From positions 1 to 23,921 of the forward strand of contig CAZFBN010000086.1 in assembly GCA_964517145.1 (NCBI GenBank): 23,921 nucleotides of DNA, written 5' to 3'. Within the stretch, counting starts at the first letter, position 1; the number at the start of each line of letters is the position of its first letter. This DNA is from JADJNW01 sp964517145. Its GTDB lineage: Bacteria > Bacteroidota > Bacteroidia > Chitinophagales > Saprospiraceae. Shown here one piece after another: positions 7,086 to 14,167 of this stretch. A program made the translations under genes and the position numbers. Under the pieces are notes generated by a model. It ran no database searches, was not told the DNA's origin, and saw nothing but the letters and a program-made list of their open reading frames with translations.

Positions 7086-7574
7086 ATGGATCATCAAATT
7101 TTAATATTAGGCTTGGGCAATTTATTAATGGGCGATGAAGGATTAGGCGTTCACGTTGCCCGGCAAATGGAGCAGGAAGACCTATCTGATAATGTAAGTG
7201 TGCTGGATGGCGGCACTGGTGGTTTTCATTTAATGAGTTATTTAGAAGATTATCCCATTATTATTGCAATAGATGCAACGTTGGATAGCAATCCTCCCGG
7301 CACGATTCGCTTGATTCGTCCGCGTTTTTCCAAAGATTTTCCCAAGGCACTCAGCACACATGATATTGGACTAAAAGATTTATTGGAAGGCTTACAAATT
7401 CTAGGTAAATTTCCTGACATTCATTTATTTGTCGTTTCCATTGAAACGGTACAACCCTTACATATTGGGCTTTCTGAGTCAGTCGCTGCTGTAATACCTG
7501 ATTTGATACTGCAAATTAAAGATTTAGTTCATTTACTAAATAAATCTGTTGAAATTCCGGTTGAGCAATTTTGA
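7086..7574 (+). CDS. hyaD: Hydrogenase maturation endopeptidase (HyaD/HupD family)
   Basis: This Ni-sensing protease cleaves the C-terminal extension of the large subunit after the conserved His, allowing the active site to close. The protein of 162 aa begins with ILGLGNLLMGDEGLG, where Glu18 is a Ni-binding residue. Asp63 (AIDAT) and His92 (STHDIG) complete the triad in the expected order. Its target peptide is the last 15 residues of HyaB in this operon. It is the last gene of the rightward hydrogenase arm. No HyaE or HyaF homologue follows it. Confidence 0.95.
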   Translation: MDHQILILGLGNLLMGDEGLGVHVARQMEQEDLSDNVSVLDGGTGGFHLMSYLEDYPIIIAIDATLDSNPPGTIRLIRPRFSKDFPKALSTHDIGLKDLLEGLQILGKFPDIHLFVVSIETVQPLHIGLSESVAAVIPDLILQIKDLVHLLNKSVEIPVEQF

Positions 7575-7575
7575 A

Positions 7576-7707
7576 TTACAAGTTATTGATTTTCAATTTA
7601 TAAAGCATTAATGACCTTTTTAGAATGAAGTAAGAATACTCACCAATCATACGTGCACCATATTTTTTTCGGATCGCGGCTCGAATCAGAATAGTATTTG
7701 TTTTCAT
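7576..7707 (-). CDS. Possible 43-aa basic protein of unknown function
   Basis: An ATG at 7707 opens a 43-codon frame ending at TAA 7576-7578, 1 bp past the hyaD stop. The peptide begins MKTNTILIRAAIRKKYG, is strongly basic and has no membrane helix or metal motif. It lies just downstream of the tRNA-Ala terminator on the same strand, so it would need its own promoter. I do not recognise it, and no useful start-site signal is visible. It may be a real small gene, a remnant, or chance. Confidence 0.3.
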   Translation of the reverse strand: MKTNTILIRAAIRKKYGARMIGEYSYFILKRSLMLYKLKINNL

Positions 7708-7715
7708 ATGATGGA

Positions 7716-7751
7716 AATAAAAAATCCTTTGTAATTTTTGTTACAAAGGAT
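7716..7751 (-). terminator. Rho-independent terminator of tRNA-Ala
   Basis: Read on the minus strand, ATCCTTTGTAA and TTACAAAGGAT form a perfect 11-bp stem with a 6-nt loop, followed at once by TTTTTATTT. It starts 8 bp after the 3' end of the tRNA. Confidence 0.85.
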
Positions 7752-7758
7752 CGGGATG

Positions 7759-7832
<74 letters not shown>

Positions 7833-7955
7833 ATATTTGCTTGTGTTTTAGCAATTAAGGCGACTAGATTTTTATAAAGTGCCGCGAAGTTACAATTTAT
7901 GCTTTATAAAATCAAGAAATCCTCTAAATTCGTGCTTCAATTAAGTTAAAATTCA

Positions 7956-8762
7956 ATGGAAAAAATTACAGAAGCCTCCTCCAAATACCGCCATTTGGAG
8001 CAAATGAGTGTAAGTGAGATTCTTCAAAACATCAATCACGAGGATAAAACGGTACCGTATGCTGTAGAACGGGCGATTCCTCAGGTAGAAGCCTTGGTGT
8101 CGGACGTTGTTGCAAAAATGCGCGAAGGTGGGCGTTTGTTTTACATCGGTGCCGGAACAAGTGGTCGGTTGGGCATTGTGGATGCGTCGGAGTGCCCGCC
8201 AACGTTTGGTGTGCCGGAAGATTGGGTCATTGGTTTGATTGCCGGCGGAGATACGGCTATCCGCAAATCGGTGGAACATGCAGAGGACAGCGCAACCCAA
8301 GCTTGGGAAGATTTACAGATATATAATATTGATAGTCAGGATGTTGTGATTGGAATTGCGGCTTCTGGTACTACGCCTTATGTTGTGCACGGTTTGAAAA
8401 CTTGTCAGGAAAAAGGCATTCTTACCGGCTGTATCACTTGCAACCCTGGCGCGCCTGTCACAACGTATGCGGATCATCCGGTGGAGGTGATTGTGGGTCC
8501 TGAATTTGTCACCGGCAGCACTCGAATGAAAGCAGGAACTGCGCAAAAGTTGGTTTTAAACATGATTAGTACAACGGTAATGATTCAATTGGGAAGAGTA
8601 TTTGATAATAAAATGGTGGATATGCAATTGAGCAATATCAAATTAGTGGATCGTGGGGTTAAAATGGTGATGAGCGAGCTAAATATCAGCTATGAAGCAG
8701 CAAAGACTCAACTTTTAGAATACGGAAGTGTTCGCAAAGCGATTGATGCAAATCGGAAATAA
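7956..8762 (+). CDS. murQ: N-acetylmuramic acid 6-phosphate etherase
   Basis: MurQ cleaves the D-lactyl ether of MurNAc-6-phosphate to give GlcNAc-6-phosphate in cytoplasmic peptidoglycan recycling. The 268-aa protein is one SIS domain. The sugar-phosphate motif GAGTSGRLG is at residues 65-73, and SECPPTFG at 78-85 carries Glu79. Glu110 (HAED) lies 31 residues further, the same spacing as the catalytic Glu83/Glu114 pair of E. coli MurQ. GSTRMKAGTAQK is also typical. The protein is slightly shorter than E. coli MurQ at the C-terminus. It stands alone, divergent from tRNA-Ala, with no MurNAc transporter or AmgK/MurK gene nearby. Confidence 0.94.
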   Translation: MEKITEASSKYRHLEQMSVSEILQNINHEDKTVPYAVERAIPQVEALVSDVVAKMREGGRLFYIGAGTSGRLGIVDASECPPTFGVPEDWVIGLIAGGDTAIRKSVEHAEDSATQAWEDLQIYNIDSQDVVIGIAASGTTPYVVHGLKTCQEKGILTGCITCNPGAPVTTYADHPVEVIVGPEFVTGSTRMKAGTAQKLVLNMISTTVMIQLGRVFDNKMVDMQLSNIKLVDRGVKMVMSELNISYEAAKTQLLEYGSVRKAIDANRK

Positions 8763-8803
8763 AGAAACGTATCATATTAAAATAAAAATAAATTAATATC
8801 TGC

Positions 8804-8858
8804 AAAGCCGCAGAAAGAAAAATCGGGAGGTCTTGATTGCCCTTGCGCTGCGGCTTTG
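8804..8858. terminator. Long stem-loop between convergent murQ and sugar dehydrogenase genes
   Basis: CAAAGCCGCAG (8804-8814) and CTGCGGCTTTG (8848-8858) form a perfect 11-bp GC-rich stem enclosing about 33 nt. The loop contains a short GGG/CCC inner pair. It lies between two convergent genes and could stop transcription from both sides, but neither flank has a strong T-run. A small structured RNA or dispersed repeat is an alternative. Confidence 0.5.
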
Positions 8859-8937
8859 TAGTATTTAGTAAAAATACGTTTTCCTTAAATACGTTTTATT
8901 AGAAATTATTTAGCTAAAGCTACACTTTGTTTTTAAA

Positions 8938-10356
8938 TCAAGGCAATTTTTGTATTTTTTTGGTAATACTTCTACCATTATTATAAATTTGTATCAGATA
9001 CAATCCACTTGGCAACCCTTTTAATGCTATTTCTTTTACAAAGTTTTTTCCAATCTGATCTTGCCATTCACGCAACAAGCGTCCGGTGGCATCCAAGAGT
9101 CTAAACTGATACAAATCTTCTTCTAACGCATCTATGGAAATTTTAATAAAATCTCCTGCTGGATTCGGCGCAAGGTTGAAATAATCAAACTGCAAAACAT
9201 CCGTGGTTGAAGTTGTTGTATCGCCTACCACGCGGTAAATAATGCCTGAAGTTAATCCAGCTACAAACAATTCACCATTTTGATCTTCACCAAAAGATAC
9301 AATGTTAAAGTCGCTGGTATTCAACAAATTAGCATTTGTCCAACCGCCTTGCCCATCAGATGTCAACGCCCAAAAACGCCCAGAACAATAATCGGCATAA
9401 ATGTAACGCCTTTGTAAATTCGGGTAGCGCGTACCCCTATATACGTAGCCGCCTGTGACCGAGCACCCCGTAGTGGTGCCGTCATTTGTGTAATCGTATA
9501 TTGGAAAGGTGTAAGTGTCTCGATTATTACATCCAGTTATATTAAAATTAGCATCGCCTTCATAACAGCGCCAACCATAATTATGACCACCAGGGCTGTT
9601 GGCAGGAGTCCGATTGATTTCCTCCCAATTACCTTGACCCACGTCGGCTATCCATATATCACCAGTAGCACGGTCAAAACTGAAGCGCCAGGGATTCCTC
9701 AAACCCAATGCCCAGATTTCGGGTAGGGTAGTGGTATCATTTACAAAAGGATTGCTATTGGGGATAGTGTAAGGATTGCCGTTATTTACATCAATACGTA
9801 ATAGCTTGCCTAACAAAGACTTGTGATTTTGCGCCCGATTCTGCGGGTCGCCGCCAGAGCCACCGTCGCCAGTAGGGATGTAAAGAAATCCATCCGGACC
9901 AAACGCAAGATCGCCTCCATTATGATTGGAAAAGGGCTGCTGAATGGTCAGCAAAGGCAACTCACTATTAGGATCAGCGGCATTTGGATTGCTGCTTACA
10001 GAAAAACGAGAGACGACCGTATTGCCCTGATTATTGGTATAATTGACATAAAAGTACCCATTTTGTGAATAATTGGGATGAAACGCCAACCCCAACAAAC
10101 CTCGTTCCCCTGAGCTTGGGCTTACCCTCGCGTCAATGTCCAGAAAGGGCGTCGATTGCAGTTGTCCATTGGCTCCGATCACTCGGATCACCCCCCGTTT
10201 TTCTACAATGAACAAACGATCATCGCCTGCGTTGGCAATATCCACCGGCTCATTCAATCCAGTTACATAATTCTCCAAGCTAAAATTAATAGCATTTTGA
10301 GCGGGTAAAGAATTGATAACCAGTACGATAGCAAAAAAGTAAAAATAACGTTGCAT
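8938..10356 (-). CDS. Secreted PQQ-dependent sugar dehydrogenase-like protein with T9SS sorting domain
   Basis: This is a six-bladed beta-propeller of the soluble glucose/sorbosone dehydrogenase (GSDH) family. Such enzymes oxidise sugars using PQQ and Ca2+. From the chosen ATG at 10356 (472 aa), residues 1-20 are a signal peptide ending LPAQ. The propeller motifs include GERGLLGLAFHPNY, SNHNGGDLAFGPDGFLYI with the likely catalytic His, and ALGLRNPWRFSFD. The last 80 or so residues (LAPNPAGDFIKI... to KKIQKLP) form a type A T9SS C-terminal domain, so the protein should cross the outer membrane through the Por system. The longer frame to 10437 adds 27 residues before a clear signal peptide and is rejected. 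True substrate and PQQ dependence are unproven. Confidence 0.9.
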   Translation of the reverse strand: MQRYFYFFAIVLVINSLPAQNAINFSLENYVTGLNEPVDIANAGDDRLFIVEKRGVIRVIGANGQLQSTPFLDIDARVSPSSGERGLLGLAFHPNYSQNGYFYVNYTNNQGNTVVSRFSVSSNPNAADPNSELPLLTIQQPFSNHNGGDLAFGPDGFLYIPTGDGGSGGDPQNRAQNHKSLLGKLLRIDVNNGNPYTIPNSNPFVNDTTTLPEIWALGLRNPWRFSFDRATGDIWIADVGQGNWEEINRTPANSPGGHNYGWRCYEGDANFNITGCNNRDTYTFPIYDYTNDGTTTGCSVTGGYVYRGTRYPNLQRRYIYADYCSGRFWALTSDGQGGWTNANLLNTSDFNIVSFGEDQNGELFVAGLTSGIIYRVVGDTTTSTTDVLQFDYFNLAPNPAGDFIKISIDALEEDLYQFRLLDATGRLLREWQDQIGKNFVKEIALKGLPSGLYLIQIYNNGRSITKKIQKLP

Positions 10357-10488
10357 AAAAAATCGGTTTTGGTATGGATGATTCAAAAAGCAGAAATGAC
10401 ACCTATTCAAAGCAGAAAACATGGCTTTTGTTGGCAATTAAAAACGCAATTGTCAAAAAACTGCCAAATTTGCGAAGGAAGGCTTATT

Positions 10489-10520
10489 TTTGTAGCAAAC
10501 TCCACATTGGATTGTCTTTG
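10489..10520 (+). promoter_or_regulatory. Candidate Bacteroidota promoter for the beta-propeller gene
   Basis: TTTG at 10489-10492, a 20-bp spacer and TGTCTTTG at 10513-10520 resemble the TTTG-N19/20-TAnnTTTG consensus, with one consensus base off in the -7 box. The start codon follows 27 bp later. Confidence 0.45.
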
Positions 10521-10547
10521 TAAAATTGCATTTAAAATATAAAAAAT

Positions 10548-11468
10548 ATGCGTTCAATTGCTTTAATTTTAATCATAACCGTAGGAGGCTTTGTTGTTTC
10601 AACTGCTCAGGTTCTTCAAAAATCAAATGTGTATCTATTTGATTTAAAAATGCTTGGAGATACAGCTGTTCAATTTTCCAAGCCTCGATATTTGACAAAT
10701 TTTAATGCGAATGGATATAATAATCATCCCGCTTTTTTTAGTCCGAATGAATTGTACGTATCCATTCAAATGCCCAACGACCGCCAACCAGACCTTTACT
10801 TATTTGATTTGGAAAAAAAGACAAAAACGCGCGTTACTCAGACGGTGGAAGGGGAATTTTCGGCGCAGATGATGCCCAATGGATACAGCTTTTCAGCGGT
10901 GCGTCAGGAATTTACACCGCAGGACACGACTGTGCGCTTGTGGGAATTTCCGCTCGACCGGCTCAACAATGGCAAACCTGTATTTAAATATCAAAATAAT
11001 ATCGGATATTATCATTGGATTAATAGCCAATTAATTGCTGCTTTTTTAACAACGGAGCCAAGCTCGTTGGCAATTGGTAACACTGCCAGCGACGAATTCA
11101 TTGTGTTTGCTACCGAAGTAGGGCGTTGTTTTCGGATGTTGCCGAACGGGAATTTAGTATATGTTAAAAAAAGTAAATTTGATGATTGGAAACTCATGCA
11201 AAAAAAAGTGACGGGTTCGGGATGGGAGAGCGCAGAGCCTACCGCCATTGCAGAGACCATTCCGGGTGCAGAAGATTTTGCCATTTTGCCCGATGGCTCT
11301 TTCTTGATGGCGAAGGGCAGTCGAATTTACTTACTCAATGCACGCGGGCAGAACGTGCGTTGGCGCGAAGTAGCAAATTTACAATTGTATAATATTACTA
11401 ATATTACACGTCTTGCTCTTGCTTCGAATTTGAATTCGGAAATGAAATTGGCAATTGTTGCGGATTAA
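10548..11468 (+). CDS. Secreted TolB-like beta-propeller protein of unknown function
   Basis: The protein of 306 aa starts with a signal peptide (MRSIALILIITVGGFVVSTA). It contains PD40/TolB-type repeats, seen as NNHPAFFSPNELYVSIQ, QPDLYLFDLEKKTKTRVTQ and GEFSAQMMPNGYSFSAV. These resemble the propeller halves of TolB and of S9 peptidase N-domains, but no peptidase, OmpA or sorting domain follows. It is probably a periplasmic or surface binding protein. The gene converges on the LytTR regulator with a single base between the two stop codons, so the two 3' UTRs must overlap. Confidence 0.8.
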   Translation: MRSIALILIITVGGFVVSTAQVLQKSNVYLFDLKMLGDTAVQFSKPRYLTNFNANGYNNHPAFFSPNELYVSIQMPNDRQPDLYLFDLEKKTKTRVTQTVEGEFSAQMMPNGYSFSAVRQEFTPQDTTVRLWEFPLDRLNNGKPVFKYQNNIGYYHWINSQLIAAFLTTEPSSLAIGNTASDEFIVFATEVGRCFRMLPNGNLVYVKKSKFDDWKLMQKKVTGSGWESAEPTAIAETIPGAEDFAILPDGSFLMAKGSRIYLLNARGQNVRWREVANLQLYNITNITRLALASNLNSEMKLAIVAD

Positions 11469-11469
11469 T

Positions 11470-12177
11470 TTATTGATAAAAAATCCATGATATAAGTTCA
11501 TCTCGTTTGGTGCGGCTAATGGGAATTTTATGTTTTCCAATTTCCAATATATTGCCATCCAGCGATTGTACCTTATTTTTTGCAATAATATAAGATTTGT
11601 GGACACGTATAAAATTATCTGTTGGAAGCAAATCTTCCAGGTTTTTCAGGCTTTCCAGCGTGACAAACCGCGCGTCTCGGCACACTATTTTTACATATTC
11701 TTTTAAACCTTCAATAAATAAAATATCATCAAAATATACTTTTACTATTTTACCATCTACTTTAATGGAAAAAAAATCGCGGCTTTGTTCAGGAATGACA
11801 ATGGTGCCAGTGCTTTCCTGCAGTTTTATCAATTCTTTGGCTTTATGAATTGATTGTAAAAAACGTTCAAAACTAAATGGTTTAAGTAAATAATCCACCG
11901 CTTGTAATTCAAATGCTTCAATCGCATACTCAGAATAAGCCGTAGTAAATATCGTAAGCGGCGGGTTTTTTAAGGTTTTTAATAGTTGATTTCCACTCAG
12001 CGTTGGCATCTGAATGTCCAAAAAAAGCAGGTCAATGGGTGTGTGTTGCAGCAAATCCAGGGCTTTCATAGGAGATTTTACTTTATCAACAATCTCCATA
12101 TCTGGCACTTTTTCAATGAATGCTTCTAATAAATTCAGTGCCAGAAATTCATCATCCACTAATAAAGTCCTTATCAT
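11470..12177 (-). CDS. LytTR-family response regulator
   Basis: This two-component regulator has an N-terminal receiver and a C-terminal LytTR DNA-binding domain. In the receiver the acidic pair is Asp8-Asp9 (LVDDE), the phospho-acceptor is Asp54 (LFLDIQMP), a Thr pair lies at 78-79 and Lys99 is in LLKP. The LytTR domain covers about residues 133-235 and shows FIEGLKEYVKI and NFIRVHKSYIIAKNKV, the typical DNA-contact region. It lies 13 bp downstream of the LytS-like kinase gene and is clearly its partner. Tandem LytTR-type boxes upstream of the kinase suggest autoregulation. Confidence 0.94.
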   Translation of the reverse strand: MIRTLLVDDEFLALNLLEAFIEKVPDMEIVDKVKSPMKALDLLQHTPIDLLFLDIQMPTLSGNQLLKTLKNPPLTIFTTAYSEYAIEAFELQAVDYLLKPFSFERFLQSIHKAKELIKLQESTGTIVIPEQSRDFFSIKVDGKIVKVYFDDILFIEGLKEYVKIVCRDARFVTLESLKNLEDLLPTDNFIRVHKSYIIAKNKVQSLDGNILEIGKHKIPISRTKRDELISWIFYQ

Positions 12178-12190
12178 TTTTTTTACAATT

Positions 12191-13219
12191 TTAAACCTTC
12201 AATAGCAAATCAACTGTAAATTGATTCGCATGGTCCGTCACCTTCAACTGATAATCTTCTTTGTGTTTCAAATCCAGCCGTTTACGTATATTGGTTAATC
12301 CTACGCCACCTACTTTATCTTTTTGTATATCCTGATTATTTTTAGTATTAATCGTCTGAAAACGCAAAACATTAGGTTCAACTGTTACATCAATTTTAAT
12401 AAATGCGTGCTCATTGGTATCAAAATCGCAATGTTTAAAGCAATTTTCTACGATTGGAATTAATATCATTGGCTCTATCTTGATATGATCTATATTTCCA
12501 TTTATTGATAATTGAATATTTAGCTGCTCTTCACTTTTCATTTGAAATAGCGCTATAAATTGCTGAATATGTTCAATTTCGCGTTTTAACTCAACTTGTT
12601 CAGCTTTCCCATCATAAATAACGTAACGTAATAAATTGGAAAGCTTTAGTACCATATCGGCTGTTTTGTCCGATTTTATAACTGCCAGTGAATAAATATT
12701 ATTAAGCGTATTAAATAAAAAATGCGGATTGATTTGTGCGCGTAAAAATTGTAATTGGGCTTCTTTCTGTTCATTGATAATAGCAAGGCTTCGTTGTTCT
12801 GTTTTATAACGGTTGTATAACATTTGATAAAAAAATCCTACTACTACAAAACTTAAATTTGTAAAAAAAGCGCCTAAAAACCAGCCTTCCTTTTGACTTA
12901 TTTCCAGCCATTCTTTTCTTACATCAGGGAATAACGCATTGGCTTCCATTCGTAAATAAGTAGCACCAAAAAATAATATCAGAGTTGAAATAGCAAATGC
13001 CCAGTATCGTCTTTTCTCTATAAAAACGTTTACAAATAAAAAATTAGCATAAAAAAGCAACGCCATTGGCAATACATTCACTATACTGCGTAAAATACTA
13101 ACTTCGTATGGAATTAAACGTGCAAAAACCACAACATATACTAGTATGAATGCCAGCCAAATAGATATGTGCAATACAATTTCTAGTCGTCGATTTAATA
13201 TTTTTTCTTGCGTCGTCAT
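12191..13219 (-). CDS. LytS/YpdA-like sensor histidine kinase (His_kinase family)
   Basis: This membrane sensor kinase should phosphorylate the adjacent LytTR regulator. The protein of 342 aa has four predicted transmembrane helices in the first 135 residues and almost no periplasmic loop. A short coiled segment follows, then the phospho-acceptor motif AQINPHFLFNTLNNIYSLAV with His166. The ATPase domain has PMILIPIVENCFKHC as N box and GVGLTNIRKRL as G box. The lack of a large sensory domain suggests membrane or lipid-state sensing, which is inference. It is the first gene of the kinase-regulator operon. Confidence 0.94.
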   Translation of the reverse strand: MTTQEKILNRRLEIVLHISIWLAFILVYVVVFARLIPYEVSILRSIVNVLPMALLFYANFLFVNVFIEKRRYWAFAISTLILFFGATYLRMEANALFPDVRKEWLEISQKEGWFLGAFFTNLSFVVVGFFYQMLYNRYKTEQRSLAIINEQKEAQLQFLRAQINPHFLFNTLNNIYSLAVIKSDKTADMVLKLSNLLRYVIYDGKAEQVELKREIEHIQQFIALFQMKSEEQLNIQLSINGNIDHIKIEPMILIPIVENCFKHCDFDTNEHAFIKIDVTVEPNVLRFQTINTKNNQDIQKDKVGGVGLTNIRKRLDLKHKEDYQLKVTDHANQFTVDLLLKV

Positions 13220-13235
13220 GATTTATTACTTATTT

Positions 13236-13306
13236 CAAAAGTAACATTTTGCGCAGTTTTTTCTGTCTGAATTTCAACCAACGGTTATAATTTCTCTACC
13301 ATCGGC
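13236..13306 (-). promoter_or_regulatory. Tandem LytTR-type boxes and -7 element of the kinase-regulator operon
   Basis: On the minus strand GCCGATGGT (13306-13298) and ACCGTTGGT (13285-13277) are 9-bp direct repeats separated by 12 bp. The second fits the published LytTR consensus [TA][AC][CA]GTTN[AG][TG] at every position. Thirty-three bases further is TACTTTTG (13243-13236), an exact TAnnTTTG -7 element. The base pattern at -33 is poor, as expected of an activator-dependent promoter. The kinase ATG follows 16 bp later. Confidence 0.65.
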
Positions 13307-13368
13307 AAGATAGCACTTACAACCGATTTGATCTTACAAAAGTCTTTATCAAAACAGATTAAAATACA

Positions 13369-14082
13369 ATGGAACAATTGAAATGTCTGCTGATTGAATC
13401 GGATCGAAACGACTGTGAATTGATGCAACGCTACCTTCATAAGACGAATATAGTGCACTTGGCAGAGACTTTTTCAAATCCAGTAGAGGCATTATTATAT
13501 TTGCAACAATATCCGATTGACTTGATTTTCCTGGATTTTGAGATGCCAGAATTAAATAGTGAAGCGTTTTTAAAAATATTAAACCCCAAGCCGCTGGTTA
13601 TCTTTACAACGGCGCATCAAGAATATGCTTTGCAAGCCTTTCAATTGGACGCGGTGGATTTTTTATTAAAACCTTATGATTTTCAAGCGTTTTTAAAAGC
13701 GATTAGCAAGGCAATTCGATTGTTTCATAATACGCATAAAATAGATCAACCTGAGGTGCAAACTTTAGAAAAACATTATTTGAAATTAAAATCCAATCGA
13801 AAATTTTATCGTATTCCTACGGAAAATATTATGTACATTCAGGGAATGAAAGAATATATTGCTATTTACCTGAAGGATCAAACCCGACTTTTATTTTTAC
13901 ACTCTTTGCGAAATTTAGAAGAACTTTTGCCTGCTGACCAGTTCCTACGTATTCATAAATCATATATTGTGTCTGCTGATAATATAACAGCATTGGAAGG
14001 GAATGATCTTTATTTAGGAGATTTAAAAATTCCGATGGGTGAAAGTTATAAAAATCGGGTTGTTGAAATGATATTTAGTTAG
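13369..14082 (+). CDS. Second LytTR response regulator, atypical receiver, divergent from the kinase
   Basis: The 237-aa protein has a receiver plus a LytTR domain, closely similar in layout to the regulator at 11470. The phospho-acceptor Asp56 (IFLDFEMP), Thr81 (FTTAH) and Lys101 (LLKPY) are present. However the usual acidic pair VDDE reads IESD (residues 9-12), so one Mg2+-binding Asp is replaced by Ser11 and the other by Glu10. The LytTR half shows YIQGMKEYIAIY and QFLRIHKSYIVSADNI. It starts 149 bp from the divergent kinase gene and has no kinase of its own. It may share the kinase, compete for the same DNA boxes, or act without phosphorylation. Confidence 0.92.
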   Translation: MEQLKCLLIESDRNDCELMQRYLHKTNIVHLAETFSNPVEALLYLQQYPIDLIFLDFEMPELNSEAFLKILNPKPLVIFTTAHQEYALQAFQLDAVDFLLKPYDFQAFLKAISKAIRLFHNTHKIDQPEVQTLEKHYLKLKSNRKFYRIPTENIMYIQGMKEYIAIYLKDQTRLLFLHSLRNLEELLPADQFLRIHKSYIVSADNITALEGNDLYLGDLKIPMGESYKNRVVEMIFS

Positions 14083-14089
14083 TCTTATG

Positions 14090-14153
14090 AAATTATAGTG
14101 TTATAGTGCTATGATGTAATTGTGAAATTATCACATCATAACACTATATCATT
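14090..14153. repeat. AT-rich imperfect palindrome between convergent genes
   Basis: The gap between the second regulator and the Kelch lipoprotein holds TATAGTGTTAT near its left end and ATCATAACACTATA near its right end. Together they form an imperfect hairpin with a 6-nt insertion in one arm. It is probably a bidirectional terminator or a dispersed intergenic repeat. It resembles in style, but not in sequence, the elements inside the hydrogenase locus. Confidence 0.5.
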
Positions 14154-14167
14154 ATTAAACCAGCCTG

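Noticed and set aside
8872..8897. Short direct repeat AAATACGTTTT (two copies, 15 bp apart)
   Set aside because: Too short and AT-rich to distinguish from chance in a gap between convergent genes.
9823..10068. Plus-strand open frame opposite the sugar dehydrogenase
   Set aside because: It is a shadow of a well-supported gene on the other strand, without protein-like features.
10357..10437. 27-residue extension of the sugar dehydrogenase
   Set aside because: The ATG at 10356 starts a normal signal peptide; the extension is Cys/Phe-rich and would bury it.
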